Source of the DNA: Miscanthus floridulus
Lineage: Eukaryota; Streptophyta; Magnoliopsida; Poales; Poaceae
Direction: 5' to 3'
Assembly (NCBI RefSeq): GCF_019320115.1
Contig: NC_089593.1
Location: forward strand, 16,270,221 to 16,334,220
Length of the DNA: 64,000 nt
Made by a program: the position numbers and the translations under genes. The notes below the pieces were generated by a model, which was given only the letters and a program-made list of their open reading frames with translations, had not been told where the DNA came from and did not search any database. Shown here piece by piece: positions 52,601-64,000 of the stretch (positions are counted from its first letter, which is position 1; each line of letters begins with the position of its first letter).

Positions 52601-55600
52601 TATAACACCTCTGGTGTTACGAGCTTGCTTAGCACTGAGATTGAGGCCCGAGAGAGATTAGCCAAACAAGTTTCTCAGGTTTTAAAATTTATAACACGCA
52701 TGAAATAATTGTTGGTTGAAGTTAACAAGGTTGTTAAGTTCAAATTGAACCCCTGTATTTTCTAAAGTCTGAAAGGGGTAGTAGACAATGCCATTTTGGC
52801 GTTTAAATTCTAACTAAAATGTTTAAATACTAGCTTCGTATTCTTTCATTGTTTCTAAGTAAGCTCTTGGGCATGGGGTAGGTCGTAGTTGCGTTGGGTG
52901 TCGTGTTGCTCCCTGAAAAATTCCCCAAACTTCATTGGAATGCGCTATAAGCCACGTTGTTAGTGCTCTATTCGTGAACCGACACTCCAATGATGAGCCC
53001 ATGTTGGCATCCTTTTATCTCCCTCTATGGTTGCTCTATGGTCATGATGATTGCTTCGCTAGATGGCTGGCAGTGTTGGCTCTGGGTTAGTGAAATTGGT
53101 TGACTTTCAATCGAGGTAACCAGTAGTCTTTGCTTCGCTTTAAAATGCGTGCACAGCACCGAGCGCAGCCGCTCGGTCTAAGTCCGTGGTCACCGCGCAC
53201 GTGGACACTGTGGGCGTCAGTCTCATGCCGTGGTCAGGTCACGGCCACAGGCCAGCTCGTGTGCCCAGATGGTGTCACACAGCGCCTCGGCCTAGCGTTG
53301 GCCGGTCCCGGCTGGCCACGGTCTGGCTCCCGCTGTGCCATGCGCTGGGCCGAGCCGAGATTGCGGCTACCATCGCTCAGTCGACATGACGTCCGCCCCA
53401 CCCTTCTATTCACCTATAGCGTTGTTCCCTTGGTGTATGCCACTACCGCCATGTCTGGTCGTTGGCCCTGGTCACAGTGGTGATGGGATGCCCCGCTGCC
53501 TCGCCTTGCCCCCGCTAGCCGACGCCGGTGAGCCCCGCTTGGGTTTTGCCGCTCCATTCAGGCGTGTTACGCCAAGCCCCATGAACCGCCACCTGTGCGC
53601 ACGTGTTCGTGCTACCGCCATCGAATGGAGCCACCCCGTCTTAATCCGCTCGCCCTCGCTCGGGTGCCCTCTCCACGGCATGACCACGGCTAGAGCTCTA
53701 CCTTTCCGTCCTCCAATTCACCTAGATCGGGGCTTTATAGTTCGATTCCTCGCACCAGTAAGTGGCATAAGAAGTCAACTAGGCGCCCCATCTTCCCCAT
53801 GCTCCGCCAAGCGCTACCGACTACCAATTTAGCGTTTCGCTCTTCGCCGATCAAAATGCCGCCATGCCGAGAAGTTTGGGGGTAAGGCTCGTAGGGTTAA
53901 TAGCAGTTCAATTGCTCGTAACCCCAAACTCGCCTTGACTCCCTCCATCCGGTGCTCATGCTATTTTGGCTAGGGTGCTCATCGACGGTGGGGTGATGCG
54001 TCGATGTCCATCAAGGAGCGCCGCCGCCCTGCTCGGTCTCATGTGGCCAGCTCTGCTCGGGTCGCCGCTGACTGGACCATCACCTCGGACGAGCTCGCTG
54101 TAAGCTCCTTATGCTCACCCGCTCACTCGTTAGTCTTCTAGCTGCTCTAGCTCATTGAAATAGTCACACCACCTCTATGGATAGCCGCTCACCGCTGCAG
54201 TTCACACCAGTGCCCCTCCGAGTCCCTAAACGCCACCCATCCTTGTGCGTTTAGCCGTAGATGGTGGTCGGCCCCTTACTTCCGTCGTAGCGAGCCTAGT
54301 TTTCCCAGCGTAACCGCCTCATGCCGCCGGCCACCGCGCCGGTGCGCGCGGGGATCCTAGAGGTCTCCTGGTGGTAAAGGTGAGAACATCCAAGGGCTTG
54401 TTTGCAAAACCACTGTCGGTAGGAATAGTGCGCATAGTAGTCGTGTTATTATCTAAAAGCTCGGGGGCTTTTCTACGAAGCAACCGTCGCCCGTGGGCTC
54501 CCCCGGCCTTGGGCCGTGATGGGCCATCGCGGTGCGTGCATAGCCGCACCCCGCGCTGGGCTGATGGGCCGAATTGATTGCCACTGGCCCTTTCTTTTCC
54601 TAAAGCATTTTCTAATTTAGTTTCTAAGGCTAACTTGTAAATTCAATATAAATTTGTGTAGTTGACAAAAAATTATAAAACTAATTTTGTTAGGTTCCTA
54701 AAATCATGATCTATCTGCTAGTATATTTTGTTCACATAGTTTCATAGTATTTTTAGGAGTTATCTAATTAAATTGAGATGCTTAATATTGTTAAGATATA
54801 AACTTATAGGAATTTTATAATAAATTGGTGAAAGTGTTGGCTCTAAAAATTTCACAGTAAATTCCTAATATTATTAGGTGCTCACTGTAATTTTTATAGC
54901 TCCATAATAATTAGTTTGCTAAGATAGCTAATGGGCCTTAGCTTGAATATATATTAAATCGATAAAATGAAGTAAAGAAACACCTTGGGATTGTAGAACT
55001 AAAGTGCTTGCCGGGAAACAACGCCTTATGCAACAACGTGGATACGTAGCCTAGTATGTTAATCATTAGAGCTAGCTCATAGCTTTAAAGGCATAATCGT
55101 ATTTTAAGAGTTGCAGTTACCATTGATTAATTGTGTCTCTGCGTTGCATCCACGTATATCATAATAGGAACAACGATGGATCACAGAGTCATCTGGAGTA
55201 GCAGAAAAGATGATGCCTTGATGATTGTGTCACCATGATGGAGTGCTAACCTTTGGTTATATCTTACACAGGCAAACCTCGGTGCATAACCCCTATTATT
55301 CTGCACTTTAGTTTATGCTTGTGCATTAAGTTTAAAGGAGTTGAATGAAATCCACTTGCATAAATATATCCTTATCCTATGAGTCTTACTAGTATGACAG
55401 GATCATGTAGATTGCTATGCTATAGGATTTCGGTAGAAGTCGAGTGATTACCTGTCACTCATGAGAGATAGGAAAATATATTATTGTTACTATTATCATC
55501 ACATGGAATATGAATGGATAATAATTGGGGACCGGACGGAACTGTACTTTGGATTTGAAATTGGATTATGTTGGGTAATCGAGCAAGGCTCTGGTTGTAT

Positions 55601-56806
55601 TTGTTCCGCCTATGTCGATTGAGGACTGTCCATTGTTGTGGATGGTAGTTAGGTCACAGACTTATTATCCTGAGTGCATACTTGTTTATGGGAGCGGGAA
55701 GGCTTGTTACGCTCTTGTCATGGGTTCCGGCTCTTTCCGGACCGACTTTTAGGGGTGGGTATTAGGTGGAGGTCTAAGCACCATACTGAGACTGGGTCTC
55801 AGGTGTTGGGGGCTTGGAGTCCAAGTTTGGACATGGACCTGGACCCCTTGATAGGAGTGGAATGGGTTGTTCTTGTTTGTGCCTGGGGTACAAGCGAGGC
55901 ATGTGTTTCAGGGTACCCAGCTGGGATACATTGATTCACGAATCGCCGTTTTTGTGAGATGGTATGACTTAGCTATGGTCTAGCACCGTAATAAGAACTA
56001 GAATATGAAAGATGGTAAAATGGTTCTGATTGCTTACCACATACTTGAAAGTAGCATAGGTGCTTACATAGAATGGTTAGTTAATGATCTAATTATGACT
56101 ACTAATAAAATTGAATATAAGGACGCACGTTTAGTAATGCTTCCTGCAGATGCAATAACCCACAAGCCAGATAGCCTTGCATATCCTTGGAGTCTTTTAT
56201 TTTTCTCCTGTCGGGTAAGTCTTGCTGAGTACAATCGAGTACTCTGGGTTTTATTTCCCCTGTTGCAGGTGACCGGTGGATACATAGATCTAACTCTTGT
56301 GTGTGGAAACCTCCTGGTGGACTCAGAGAGGGTTCCTTTCATGCTACGACCATAGTGTTTATTTGTAACCCTCACTAAAAGTTTTTAGAAGAAAAGTTTT
56401 ATGATCTGTCATCATATCTGGTTTATAAATGTTCACTATGTTAATGATTCACCATTAACCTTTATTTCCGCTGTAACTCTGATCATATGTTGTTCTCCGC
56501 TGCAAGATAAAAATGTGAACCTAAAATGTATAAACTCTTTTACATTTAAAACTGTCTTAATTATGTTGTTGCATTAAACTTGTTTAAGTACTCTAATGTT
56601 GTAATAAAGTGATGTAAGAAATAGTTAAGAATATTATAATCTTTATTCTCTCATTTACGATCCTGATAGAAGAATGTGGATTTTTGAGTTCTCCCTTGCG
56701 GTGTGCTCGACGGAACGGCATGATTTAGTGCACTCTCTTGGGTATTTAGTGTCTAATGGAAGACAAGTACTCTTGGGAGGGCATTAGATTAGGTGGTTCT
56801 GCCATA
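52601..56806 (+). mobile_element. Solo LTR (4.2 kb) inserted in the hAT element
   Basis: The segment starts TATAACACCTCTGGTG and ends GGTTCTGCCATA; the termini are probably TGTAACACC...GCCACA with C-to-T type changes. An exact GTCTC duplication flanks it (52596-52600 and 56807-56811), and removing it rejoins a CT-rich hAT leader. The first 2 kb include a GC-rich block (53150-54560), the rest is AT-rich, and no gag-pol is present. It is likely Gypsy-type, from a different family than 1903-6323. Orientation is judged from the terminal TGTAACACC-like start. Confidence 0.75.
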
Positions 56807-57096
56807 GTCTCCTCCCTTCTCTCCCTATCTCTCCTCTCGCTCTCGGTGAACTATGTGAGCTCATGTTCCCATCCAGTCCCTCCTCCGCCGTTTGCTTTCA
56901 ATTCTAATCGGTGTCTGTCTGTCCTCTGGGTAGCCCTCGTCATCTCCAACACTGGGCTCCGGTTGTGCAGGTGACTCCATGAACCCTAACCCTAGATCTG
57001 TGCCTCTGTTTGACTGTTTGTCTCTCACTCTCTTGTCTCCTTTCTCCTCTACGTAGGCCAGTTGCCGATGCCGCATCTTCCTCCTCTGTCATAGAC

Positions 57097-59415
57097 ATGG
57101 CTAGGCCGTCGCGCGCATAGTTGAGGAATGGTGCTGGAGATCAGCCATCTGCGATCGAGGTCGCCATGGCGTAGGCGGATGATGACAATGTCATCTATCC
57201 ACTCACCATCAATGATGACCATAGAGCGGTAGGGCTGGTCCCTGATGATGTCGATGACATCCATGAGGACGCTGCTGCGTTGCTCGGTATCGATGTCGGT
57301 AGAAGCTCTGCTTCGATCGATCTCGACGCTGGCGATGGTGGTGGAGGGGCCGCAACGACGAAAGGGCTCCCGGTTGGCTCCACCAGCACAGATGGTACCT
57401 CATCTGTTGGTAAGCATAAATTTGGTGTCTAGGTTGATTTTGAAGAGATATGTGAGATTGTGAGTGGTAACTCAGTTTGAATTGCTGCTATCTATAGAAT
57501 GTGTAAGAGTAGATTGTCTGCTAGATCTGTTGCTGGCACTGGTCATTTGATTAGGCCCTAGAAATCTTGTAGGAAAAAGACTGATCACGCTGCTAGGGTC
57601 TAGTCTAGGCTTGCTTTGAATCCTAATGGTTTGCATAACTGGGTGTATGATCCTGCTGTTGCTCAGACTAAGTTGTGTCGGTTGATTGCTAGGCTTGACC
57701 TTCCATTAGGCATAGGTGAGACACAGTCCTGGGAGGACTACGTTGCTTGTGCTCATAACCCTAGGTTTGTTAAGGTTTCTAGATAGACCACCACTAGAGA
57801 TCTTGGTAAACTGTTTACTGAACGCCATGATGTGCTTAAGAATTATGTGTTGCTTGCTGTTGCTTCTGTTGCTTTAACTTCAGACATTTGGTCAGGTAAT
57901 GCTAACGAGGACTATATTAGTGTTGTTGCTCATTATGTGAATGCTGATTAGGAGTTACAAAAAATGGTTATTGATTTTAGGCTGATTGAGGTTAAACATT
58001 CTTATGAAAACATTGCTGAAAGAATTGCTGCTGTTGTTGAGGAGTTTTGTCTGATTGACAAGATATTCTCTATCACTCTAAACAATGCTTCTTCTAATGC
58101 TAAGGCTATGGAGACTTTGACACCTCTGTTTATTGGTTACCTAGGTTCTGATCCTGCACCTACACCTTCTGATCCTAATAAGCGTAAGTATAGTCTTGTG
58201 CATCAATGTTGTGCTTGTCATATCATTAATCTTATTGTAAAATCTGGATTAAAGAGGTTGAAACCTTTTATAGAAGATTTTAGAGCTGCAATTAACTTCT
58301 TAAATTCCTCTAATCAAAGAATTGCATTGTTCAAGGAATATTGTAATGCTAAGAGTGTTAGACCTAGAAAGTGTGGCTTGGATATGGATGTTAGATGGAA
58401 TTCTACTTACCTCATGCTTAAACACTTGCTTCCATACAAGAATGTATTTTCTGTATTCATTAATTCCCATTATGGTTCAGAATTGTTGACTAGAAATCAT
58501 TGGTATGTTGCTGAAAAGATATTAGAGTTCTTGGAACTCTTCTATGACTCTACTGTTGTTTTGTCTGGTGTTTATTATCTCACAAGTCCACTTATTTTGC
58601 ACCATATTCTAGAGATTGCTTCTCATTTGTATGCATGTGAAAGAGATCAAAATCTTAGAGCTGTTGTTGCTCCTATGAAGCTTAAATTCCTTAAATATTG
58701 GGAGAACATGCCACTGTTATATTCATATGCATTCATTCTTGATCCTAGAGCTAAGATGAGAGGATTCTTTAATGTGCTGCAATTACTTGATGAATGCACT
58801 GGTTCTGAGTACAGTTCATACTATGCTGATGTCAAAACAAAATTATATAAACTGTTTAACAAATATGAGAACAAGTTTGGTGCAGCTAGGTCTCAAAGGG
58901 TTGCACAGCCATCAATTCATACAGGTAAGAAAAAGCAGGCATGGGGAACGACCTTTGGAGGTCGTGGTGGATTAGGATCAGGTGTTGTTGGCCCTCCCCC
59001 TGTCTCTGCCACCTCATCTTCATCTACCTCTGCTGTTTGTGAGCTCTCAACTTACTTAGACAGTGATAATGTCACTTCTTATGAGGATGATTTTGACATA
59101 CTTCTCTGGTGGCGTGACCACAAGCTAACCTATCCAATCATGTCTATAATGACTAGAGATATCATGTCGGTTGCTATATCTACTATCTCTTCCGAGTCTT
59201 GTTTCACTTTGTCAGGCAGGATACTTGAAGAGCGGCGGCGGCGCTTGTTGCCAGAGAATGTGGAGATGCTGACCTGTATAAAGGATTGGGAGTTAGGAAC
59301 AAGAAGGGAACAGCATGCTGTTGACAGCCCAGAGCTTGAGGAAGCATTCAAGAACTTGTACCTTGATGAAGAAGAAGGTATCAGTGGAACTGGTGGTGCT
59401 TCTGCTACTTGGTGA
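57097..59415 (+). pseudogene. hAT transposase pseudogene (772 codons, eight internal stops)
   Basis: One continuous frame runs from ATG 57097 to TGA 59415. Residues about 110-170 correspond to the BED zinc finger (VDFEEICEIV, CRMCKSRLSAR-like, GTGHLIRP, KSCRKK); about 225-300 to the start of the catalytic RNase H-like fold (LTSDIWSG); then MDVRWNSTYLML, a lower-complexity Gly/Ser stretch near 58960-59030, and the C-terminal dimerisation motif LLWWRDHKLTYPIMSIMTRDIM...SSESCFTLSGRIL. Stops: TAG at 57118, 57172, 57430, 57559, 57601, 57784 and 57949, and TGA at 57478. There are no frameshifts, and the last 483 codons are uninterrupted. It resembles grass RICESLEEPER-like hAT transposases. It can no longer make the full protein. 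Confidence 0.9.
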
Positions 59416-60093
59416 GTTGAGAGTGATATGTGTGTGAGTTGAGAGAGTGATCTGTGACTGTGAGAGAGTGAGTGAGTGATCTGTGGACTCATTGTACTTT
59501 TGGCCCTTTGAGCTATGGTTTGTAAGACTTAAATAAGACTAGAGCTGGCTGCACTCTTTTTTTCTTTCTAGGGTTTCTCATAAGGGTGAGTTTTATCTAG
59601 AAAGGTTTTTAATGCAGTAGCATTGCACAAAACAACTCATTTATCAATTATCATATTTCTGTTATCTGATGGCTTCTCTGCTGGCTTTAGAGTTCTGGAC
59701 TTAAACTAATTGAATATATGCATTCTCTGTTGGCTTTGGAGTTTTGGACTTAGGCTGATTGAATGTATGTATATGTACATCTCTATTTCAGTGATGTGAA
59801 TGAAATTGTGAAATTCTTTAAGTGTTGGATGAGATGAGTTTATTGTGGTGCTGTAAGGGTGCCGGGCTATGGGCTGGCATAACCCATATTTTTTGCCGTG
59901 CTTAGTAGGCTGGCACGGTACGAAAAATGGCCCATAGGGCCGTGCCTAGCCCGGAGGCCAGGCACGAGGCACTAAGAGGCACGGCCTAGGAGGCACGACG
60001 GCCCAGGATGGCTGGACCCCCACCCATTGCGGGCCGTGCCGGCCCAGACCGGTGCCGGACCGGGCCGGCCCGTTGGCCATCTATACTAGGGTT

Positions 60094-60418
60094 CCTCTTT
60101 ACAAAATGTAGGTTTTGGATAGAGTTCACCAAATATCTTGTATAAGGTTTTTATCTATTTTGTTTTTATAGATTTGTGTGTGTACACATAGGATTTCTCT
60201 ATTTTCTACCATATATCAGGATTATTGCATAAAGGCTATAGGCCAAGGATCCATAATGCAACTTAGGGGCAGATCCAACGGACATGGCTCAAGCACCTCC
60301 TACCATCTCCCGTGTAATGGATCAGAGCTCTCTTGAGGCTCTTCTCCGTTTTTGCGAAAGAAGTAAAAAGAAAAAAAAGGGAACCAAGAGAAAGGAAGCA
60401 AGAAGGAAGGAGGGGAAA
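60094..60418. other. Intergenic DNA, nothing recognised
   Basis: AT-rich, ending in a purine-rich AAGAAAGG-like tract. No gene or terminus was seen. Confidence 0.3.
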
Positions 60419-60427
60419 AGAGAAAAA

Positions 60428-61699
60428 TAGTAAAATGCACTGACGGTCCCTAAACTTTGGAGGCAGTGTCATCTATGTCCAAATGGGATTTGACCCACTC
60501 CATACGCTGATGTGGCATGCTTACTCAGTGTTGTTACAAATCTGGCATGTTGAGGCCAATACCCAAACTTGCATGGTGGTGCCATTTAGGTATCAAAATT
60601 CCAACATTGCATATCTAGACCCCAAAACTTGCTGAAAGTGCCACACGACGTACCTAAACTTGTACCATGGTGCCATCTAGGATCCCAAACTTGCTAATCA
60701 GAGGACACGAGGTTCAAATTACCACTATTTGTGATAAGCCACATGCGTGGTTGTTGACTGTTCACCTAGCATGTGGGGCCCACATGTCGTCCCTCTCTTT
60801 TATCTCCTTCACTACTCCTTATCGTGCAACCGCCACCACTCTCTCACACACCACCATAGCTCGAGCACCACCAACAGTAATAGCAGCCAACCACCAACAG
60901 TCAGAGTGTCTCTGAGCAGTAGAAGCACCCCACCGCCAAGATCAAGTGACTATGGCTGGTGTCCACATGCCTCCTCCTATCCTCCAATACACTTGTCGAG
61001 CTTGGTCACGACCAAGGCCCGATGTGGCCGGTTATGGGTGAGCTAGGGCCCCTCGTCCGTTGCTCTATTGGCGGCTGGATCCATGCTCCAATGAGGCCTT
61101 GCTGTAAAGTGTTGTCTAGACTCCACCATACTAAATGTAGGGAGTGTTGTTCAAACACAGACAGGAGGGAGGTGAAAGAGATGAGAGAGAGAGAGAGATG
61201 ACATGTGGGCCTGCAAGGAGGGAGTGGGGAAAGAGATGAGAGTGGGATAACAAGGGAGCCCCATAGCCAGGTGCACAGTCATCAACCATGTAGGCGACTT
61301 ATCACAAACAATGGTAATTTAATTTGGACCTCGTGTCACCTGGTTAGAAAGTTTGGGGGGCCTAAATTTGCATTTTGGAAGTTAGGGACCTACATGGCTC
61401 TACATTGCAAGTGTAGGTATCTCGTGTGACTCGTTTAAGAAGTTTGGTGACCTAGATATGCAATGTTAAAAAGTTTGGGACCTAGGTGACATTACCGTGC
61501 AAGTTTAGATACTGAACCGAACATGTCTTATCCATGTCAGCTCCAGCATGCCATGCCGGCGTGTGGAGCAGGTCGAAACCTGTTTGGACCTGTGCTGAAG
61601 CCCAAGACATGTTTAAGAATCCAAAAATAAAAAAAATAAAAGTTTGAAACCTAAATGACACCACCTCCAAAATTTAGGGACGGCCAACATATTTTACTA
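60428..61699. mobile_element. Fold-back MULE-type element, 1.27 kb
   Basis: The left end TAGTAAAATGCACTGACGG... and the right end (reverse-complemented) TAGTAAAATATGTTGGCCG... match over at least 50 bp (GTCCCTAAACTTTGGAGGC / GTCCCTAAATTTTGGAGGT). The 9-bp flanks AGAGAAAAA (60419-60427) and ACAGAAAAA (61700-61708) match at eight of nine, the Mutator signature. The inverted arms extend about 350-450 bp inwards (for example ACATGCGTGGTTGTTGACTG against CAGTCATCAACCATGTAGG, and GGGCCCACATGTC against GACATGTGGGCC), leaving a central loop of roughly 400 bp. No MURA-like transposase is present. Confidence 0.75.
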
Positions 61700-61708
61700 A
61701 CAGAAAAA

Positions 61709-63009
61709 ATAATCTCTCCCTTGGATCCTACCTGGGTTGCATCTGTCCAGCACCAATCCAATCAACCGTAGTAACGTGTCTCACTCAAGAAAAAAAAATA
61801 GGATTCAAAATATACTGTGGAATACATTAGTTCTTGTACCAAAATACGTCTATAAATAAATCGATGCATGAGTGCAGCAGCAGTGATCGGTGGAGTATGT
61901 AGATAACATGCACACAGCACATGCGTGTACGTACCCTTGTGGCAGCAGCGTGGCATGAGTCGGACAGTGAGAGAGAGTGGGATTTTGATACGGTCAGTCA
62001 AACACTCGAGCTCGAGACAGCGTCCGCCGTGGAACGATGGATGGAGACGAGATGCGGTCACTCTCTGCCTGCTGGTGCTAGGCGCTAGCTTCCGGCCGGA
62101 AGTTCCGGTACGGTGCAGCGTACAGCACGTACTCTCCTGTGCTGTCCACCACTGCGCGTCTCCACACCCCCATCCCGCTCTCGGGCTCTGTACCAGCAGG
62201 TGATTGGGACGGCGGTGTCATCGTCTTTTCCGTGCAGCCCCGCCGAGTCGCCGTCGCCGACTAGCAGAGCCAGCCAGCCGCCAGCGCGGCGCCGCGGTGT
62301 CCGGTTCTCCCCGTACCGTAGGTCCCTGCTGCCACACGCCGCACGCAGTGGCTGCTGCTGTGCCCAGCGGCAAGATTCCCGCACGTTTCGCGCGACCAGG
62401 TCACCAGCAGGGACCACCAGACCAGGGGAGGGCCACGGCCGCCGCTCATCTGTACCACGACCGACCACTGGTCCCTGTCCACATGTCCTGATGCCGGCGG
62501 CTAAGCCAAACGGGCGTCTCACCTTTTTTTTTCTTCTTCTTTTTGAGCAAACTACTACTGATGATAACATTGCTTAATCCAGGAAATTGTTAAGCACGTT
62601 TGATTTTTGTTGGTGTCGCCTGCAGGTTCATGGGAACTTTTTTTTATTTTATTTATATGCACTGACTTCTGCGGCCATTGTTTTATTTTTTTCAGAAAAA
62701 ATAGGAGGGTTGTGTCCCCTGGGATTTATTAAAACACAAAAGTGTACAAAGCTATAGGTCAAGAAACAAAAAACAAAAAGAAGAAAACCATCAAAATTAC
62801 ACAAAGGCTTCTAACCATGAACCAAGAGGTATAACGGTATTCCTCCTTTGCTTTGAGTATAACCCGAGCAAATTCTTTCTTGAATATTGATTTGTATCGA
62901 TGTCCAGGCAAGTGAGGTCGTCGTTGCACTCAGTTCAAAGGTCAAACAACGGACGAGTGTACGGTATATGAATCTGATCTTCAATCGTTTCTTAACTTAT
63001 TATGATCAG
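61709..63009. other. Intergenic DNA with a GC-rich block, no gene recognised
   Basis: 62080-62510 is GC-rich, with overlapping ORFs in several frames on both strands (up to 161 codons) but no known domain, so it may be a 5' region of an unknown gene or chance. 62640-62800 has poly-T and poly-A stretches with CCCCTGGGATTTATTAAAAC, like a LINE tail in reverse, but this is not secure. Confidence 0.3.
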
Positions 63010-63011
63010 TG

Positions 63012-63155
63012 TTTTAAATCGCGGGCTAAGGCTTTTAACAGTCTATCTCCGGAAACAACAAATAACCGGCTATAGCGGGTTATATCGACATCTAAATTAT
63101 ACATCAGGGAACATAGCTAAATCTGTCTCAAACAACTATAGCCGGAGATTTAAAA
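63012..63155. mobile_element. Short inverted-repeat element (MITE), about 140 bp
   Basis: TTTTAAATCGCGGGCTAAGG (left) and TTTTTAAATCTCCGGCTATAG (right, reverse-complemented) are imperfect terminal inverted repeats. The interior has GGCTATAGCGGG. Target duplication is not clear. Confidence 0.5.
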
Positions 63156-63484
63156 AGTTGCTAATGATGGAGTTGCTTGTTCACTGCAAGCGCTAGCCAC
63201 TAAGGTTTGATCTATGCTATGGACACACACAGTCGTCTCAACCTCGTGTGTGTGTGCCATTATCATTCCTGAGCTAGCCATGGGTACAATAATATCTGCG
63301 CTCCAACCCTCGTTAATAGGCTGGTCCTAAGTTGAAAATTAGGTTAGCAACCGAGCTCAGTCATTGTTATGATCGAGTACGATATACTCTCCCGACCTGT
63401 AATGTAGTGCATACATACATTCAAAACTTAATTACACTCTCGCTCGAGCCACATGATCTTGTTCATTGGCTTGCGTATACTCCG
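63156..63484. other. Intergenic DNA, nothing recognised
   Basis: No gene or repeat boundary was seen. Confidence 0.3.
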
Positions 63485-63487
63485 TAA

Positions 63488-63700
63488 GGCCAGTCTTAGT
63501 GGGGGGTTTTATGGGAGTTTCATTGACATTAAATAAGCTAACATGACATAGATAGATATATAAATAGAGATGATAAAAAAAATTCTCGCAAACGCATCTT
63601 ATGACACACATTTCATTAAGTAGAAGAGGAGTTTCACTAGTTACAACACTCCCAAGTAATCCATAGATTACCATGGTAGGAGGGAATGCAAACGCTTAGG
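63488..63700. mobile_element. Partial MITE (GGCCAGTCTTAGTGG terminus)
   Basis: GGCCAGTCTTAGTGGGGGGT is the terminus of a common grass MITE, followed by TTTATGGGAGTTTCATTGACATTAAATAA-type sequence. The matching right terminus was not found, so the element is truncated or its end has decayed. Confidence 0.45.
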
Positions 63701-64000
63701 AATGCAAACTCTTAATTTACATGAATGTTTTGCGACAAATTAGGCATAACTAAAGACAACAACAAGTAGGAGGCCGACGAGACTAGTAAGCCTCCTCGAA
63801 CACAAATTCGACCCCTCTCAGGTCGAACATTAGAATCGCCCGAAATAAGGACTTTTTTGTAGCGTCAAGCGGCTCCTGGAACGCTTGTTGGAAGGCTGAC
63901 ATTGCCTAGGTTGCCGAGGCTATGGGTGCGAAGCAGTGGGTTCCCACTTGGACGAGAGTACTTTCTACGCTTGAAGGGTGGTGTTAGTGGCCCGCAAGCC
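63701..64000. other. Intergenic DNA at the window edge
   Basis: Mixed-composition sequence containing words such as CGACCCCTCTCAGGTCGA and ending in GGCCCGCAAGCC. It may be the start of another element or gene outside the window. Confidence 0.25.

Larger units (their letters stand above)
52167..60085 (+). mobile_element. hAT element (Ac/Tam3-type), 7.9 kb including a 4.2-kb solo LTR
   Basis: Terminal inverted repeats TATAAATGTCCAT (52167) and TATAGATGGCCAT (reverse complement of the right end, 60085) differ at two of 13 bases. The 8-bp flanks GTAGGGTT (52159-52166) and CTAGGGTT (60086-60093) match at seven of eight, as expected for an old hAT target duplication. Both ends are dense in CCCGGCACG / CGGGCCGGC subterminal words. 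It encodes a full-length but inactivated transposase and was itself hit by a retrotransposon now reduced to a solo LTR. Without that LTR the element is about 3.7 kb. Confidence 0.85.

Noticed and set aside
53130..53832. ORFs of 117 and 165 codons
   Set aside because: They lie in the GC-rich block of the second solo LTR and have no recognisable domain.

Overview
The window is from a plant nuclear genome, almost certainly a grass and probably a panicoid of the sorghum/sugarcane/Miscanthus type. The reasons are its very high density of nested LTR retrotransposons and MITEs, a GC-rich intronless cytochrome P450, CACTA, hAT, PIF/Harbinger, MULE and Helitron elements of grass type, and a mitochondrial DNA insertion. 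The species assignment is inference. There is essentially one conventional gene: a CYP94C-type cytochrome P450 on the minus strand (13047-14588), of the family that oxidises and inactivates the hormone jasmonoyl-isoleucine. It has a TATA box and a G-box (CACGTG) just upstream. No other host gene, tRNA, rRNA or CRISPR array could be supported.

Layout. 1-1237: end of a CACTA transposon. 1903-6323: 4.4 kb solo LTR with an exact AATGG target duplication, sitting in what looks like an older Copia LTR. 7856-8395: two MITEs. 8400-11340: no recognisable gene. 11341-12290: organelle-derived DNA with a 57-bp cox1 exon piece and a group II intron domain V. 12296-12645: MITE. 13047-14588: CYP94C gene. 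14985-16830: MITE-like DNA, a 1.0-kb CACTA (15707-16719) and a hAT-type MITE. 17127-27349: complete but decayed Copia element on the plus strand. 28140-29484: non-autonomous CACTA. 30923-33944: several MITEs and a 210-bp Helitron (33506-33715). 34460-46096: short-LTR Copia remnant interrupted inside its RNase H by a young, almost intact Copia (35525-45720, minus strand). 47619-48030: CACTA-like remnant. 48415-49096: two MITEs. 49624-51949: PIF/Harbinger element whose internal deletion fuses a SANT/Myb-like domain to the transposase. 52167-60085: hAT element with an eight-stop transposase pseudogene, itself carrying a 4.2-kb solo LTR (52601-56806). 60428-61699: fold-back MULE. 61700-64000: MITE fragments and a GC-rich stretch without a recognisable gene.

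The most interesting signals are these. (1) Both Copia elements share an unusual gag/pol junction: gag ends in TGA, pol opens in the +1 frame 13 nt later, and the junction reads as a plant 3' splice acceptor. (2) tRNA-like A-box/B-box modules recur inside three separate CACTA-type elements. (3) Every stop in the hAT transposase can be explained by single transitions, mostly at CAG (CHG-methylation) sites, with no frameshift. (4) The Harbinger element carries an in-frame SANT-DDE fusion. (5) The Copia LTRs carry family-specific arrays of GC-rich inverted repeats next to their TATA boxes.
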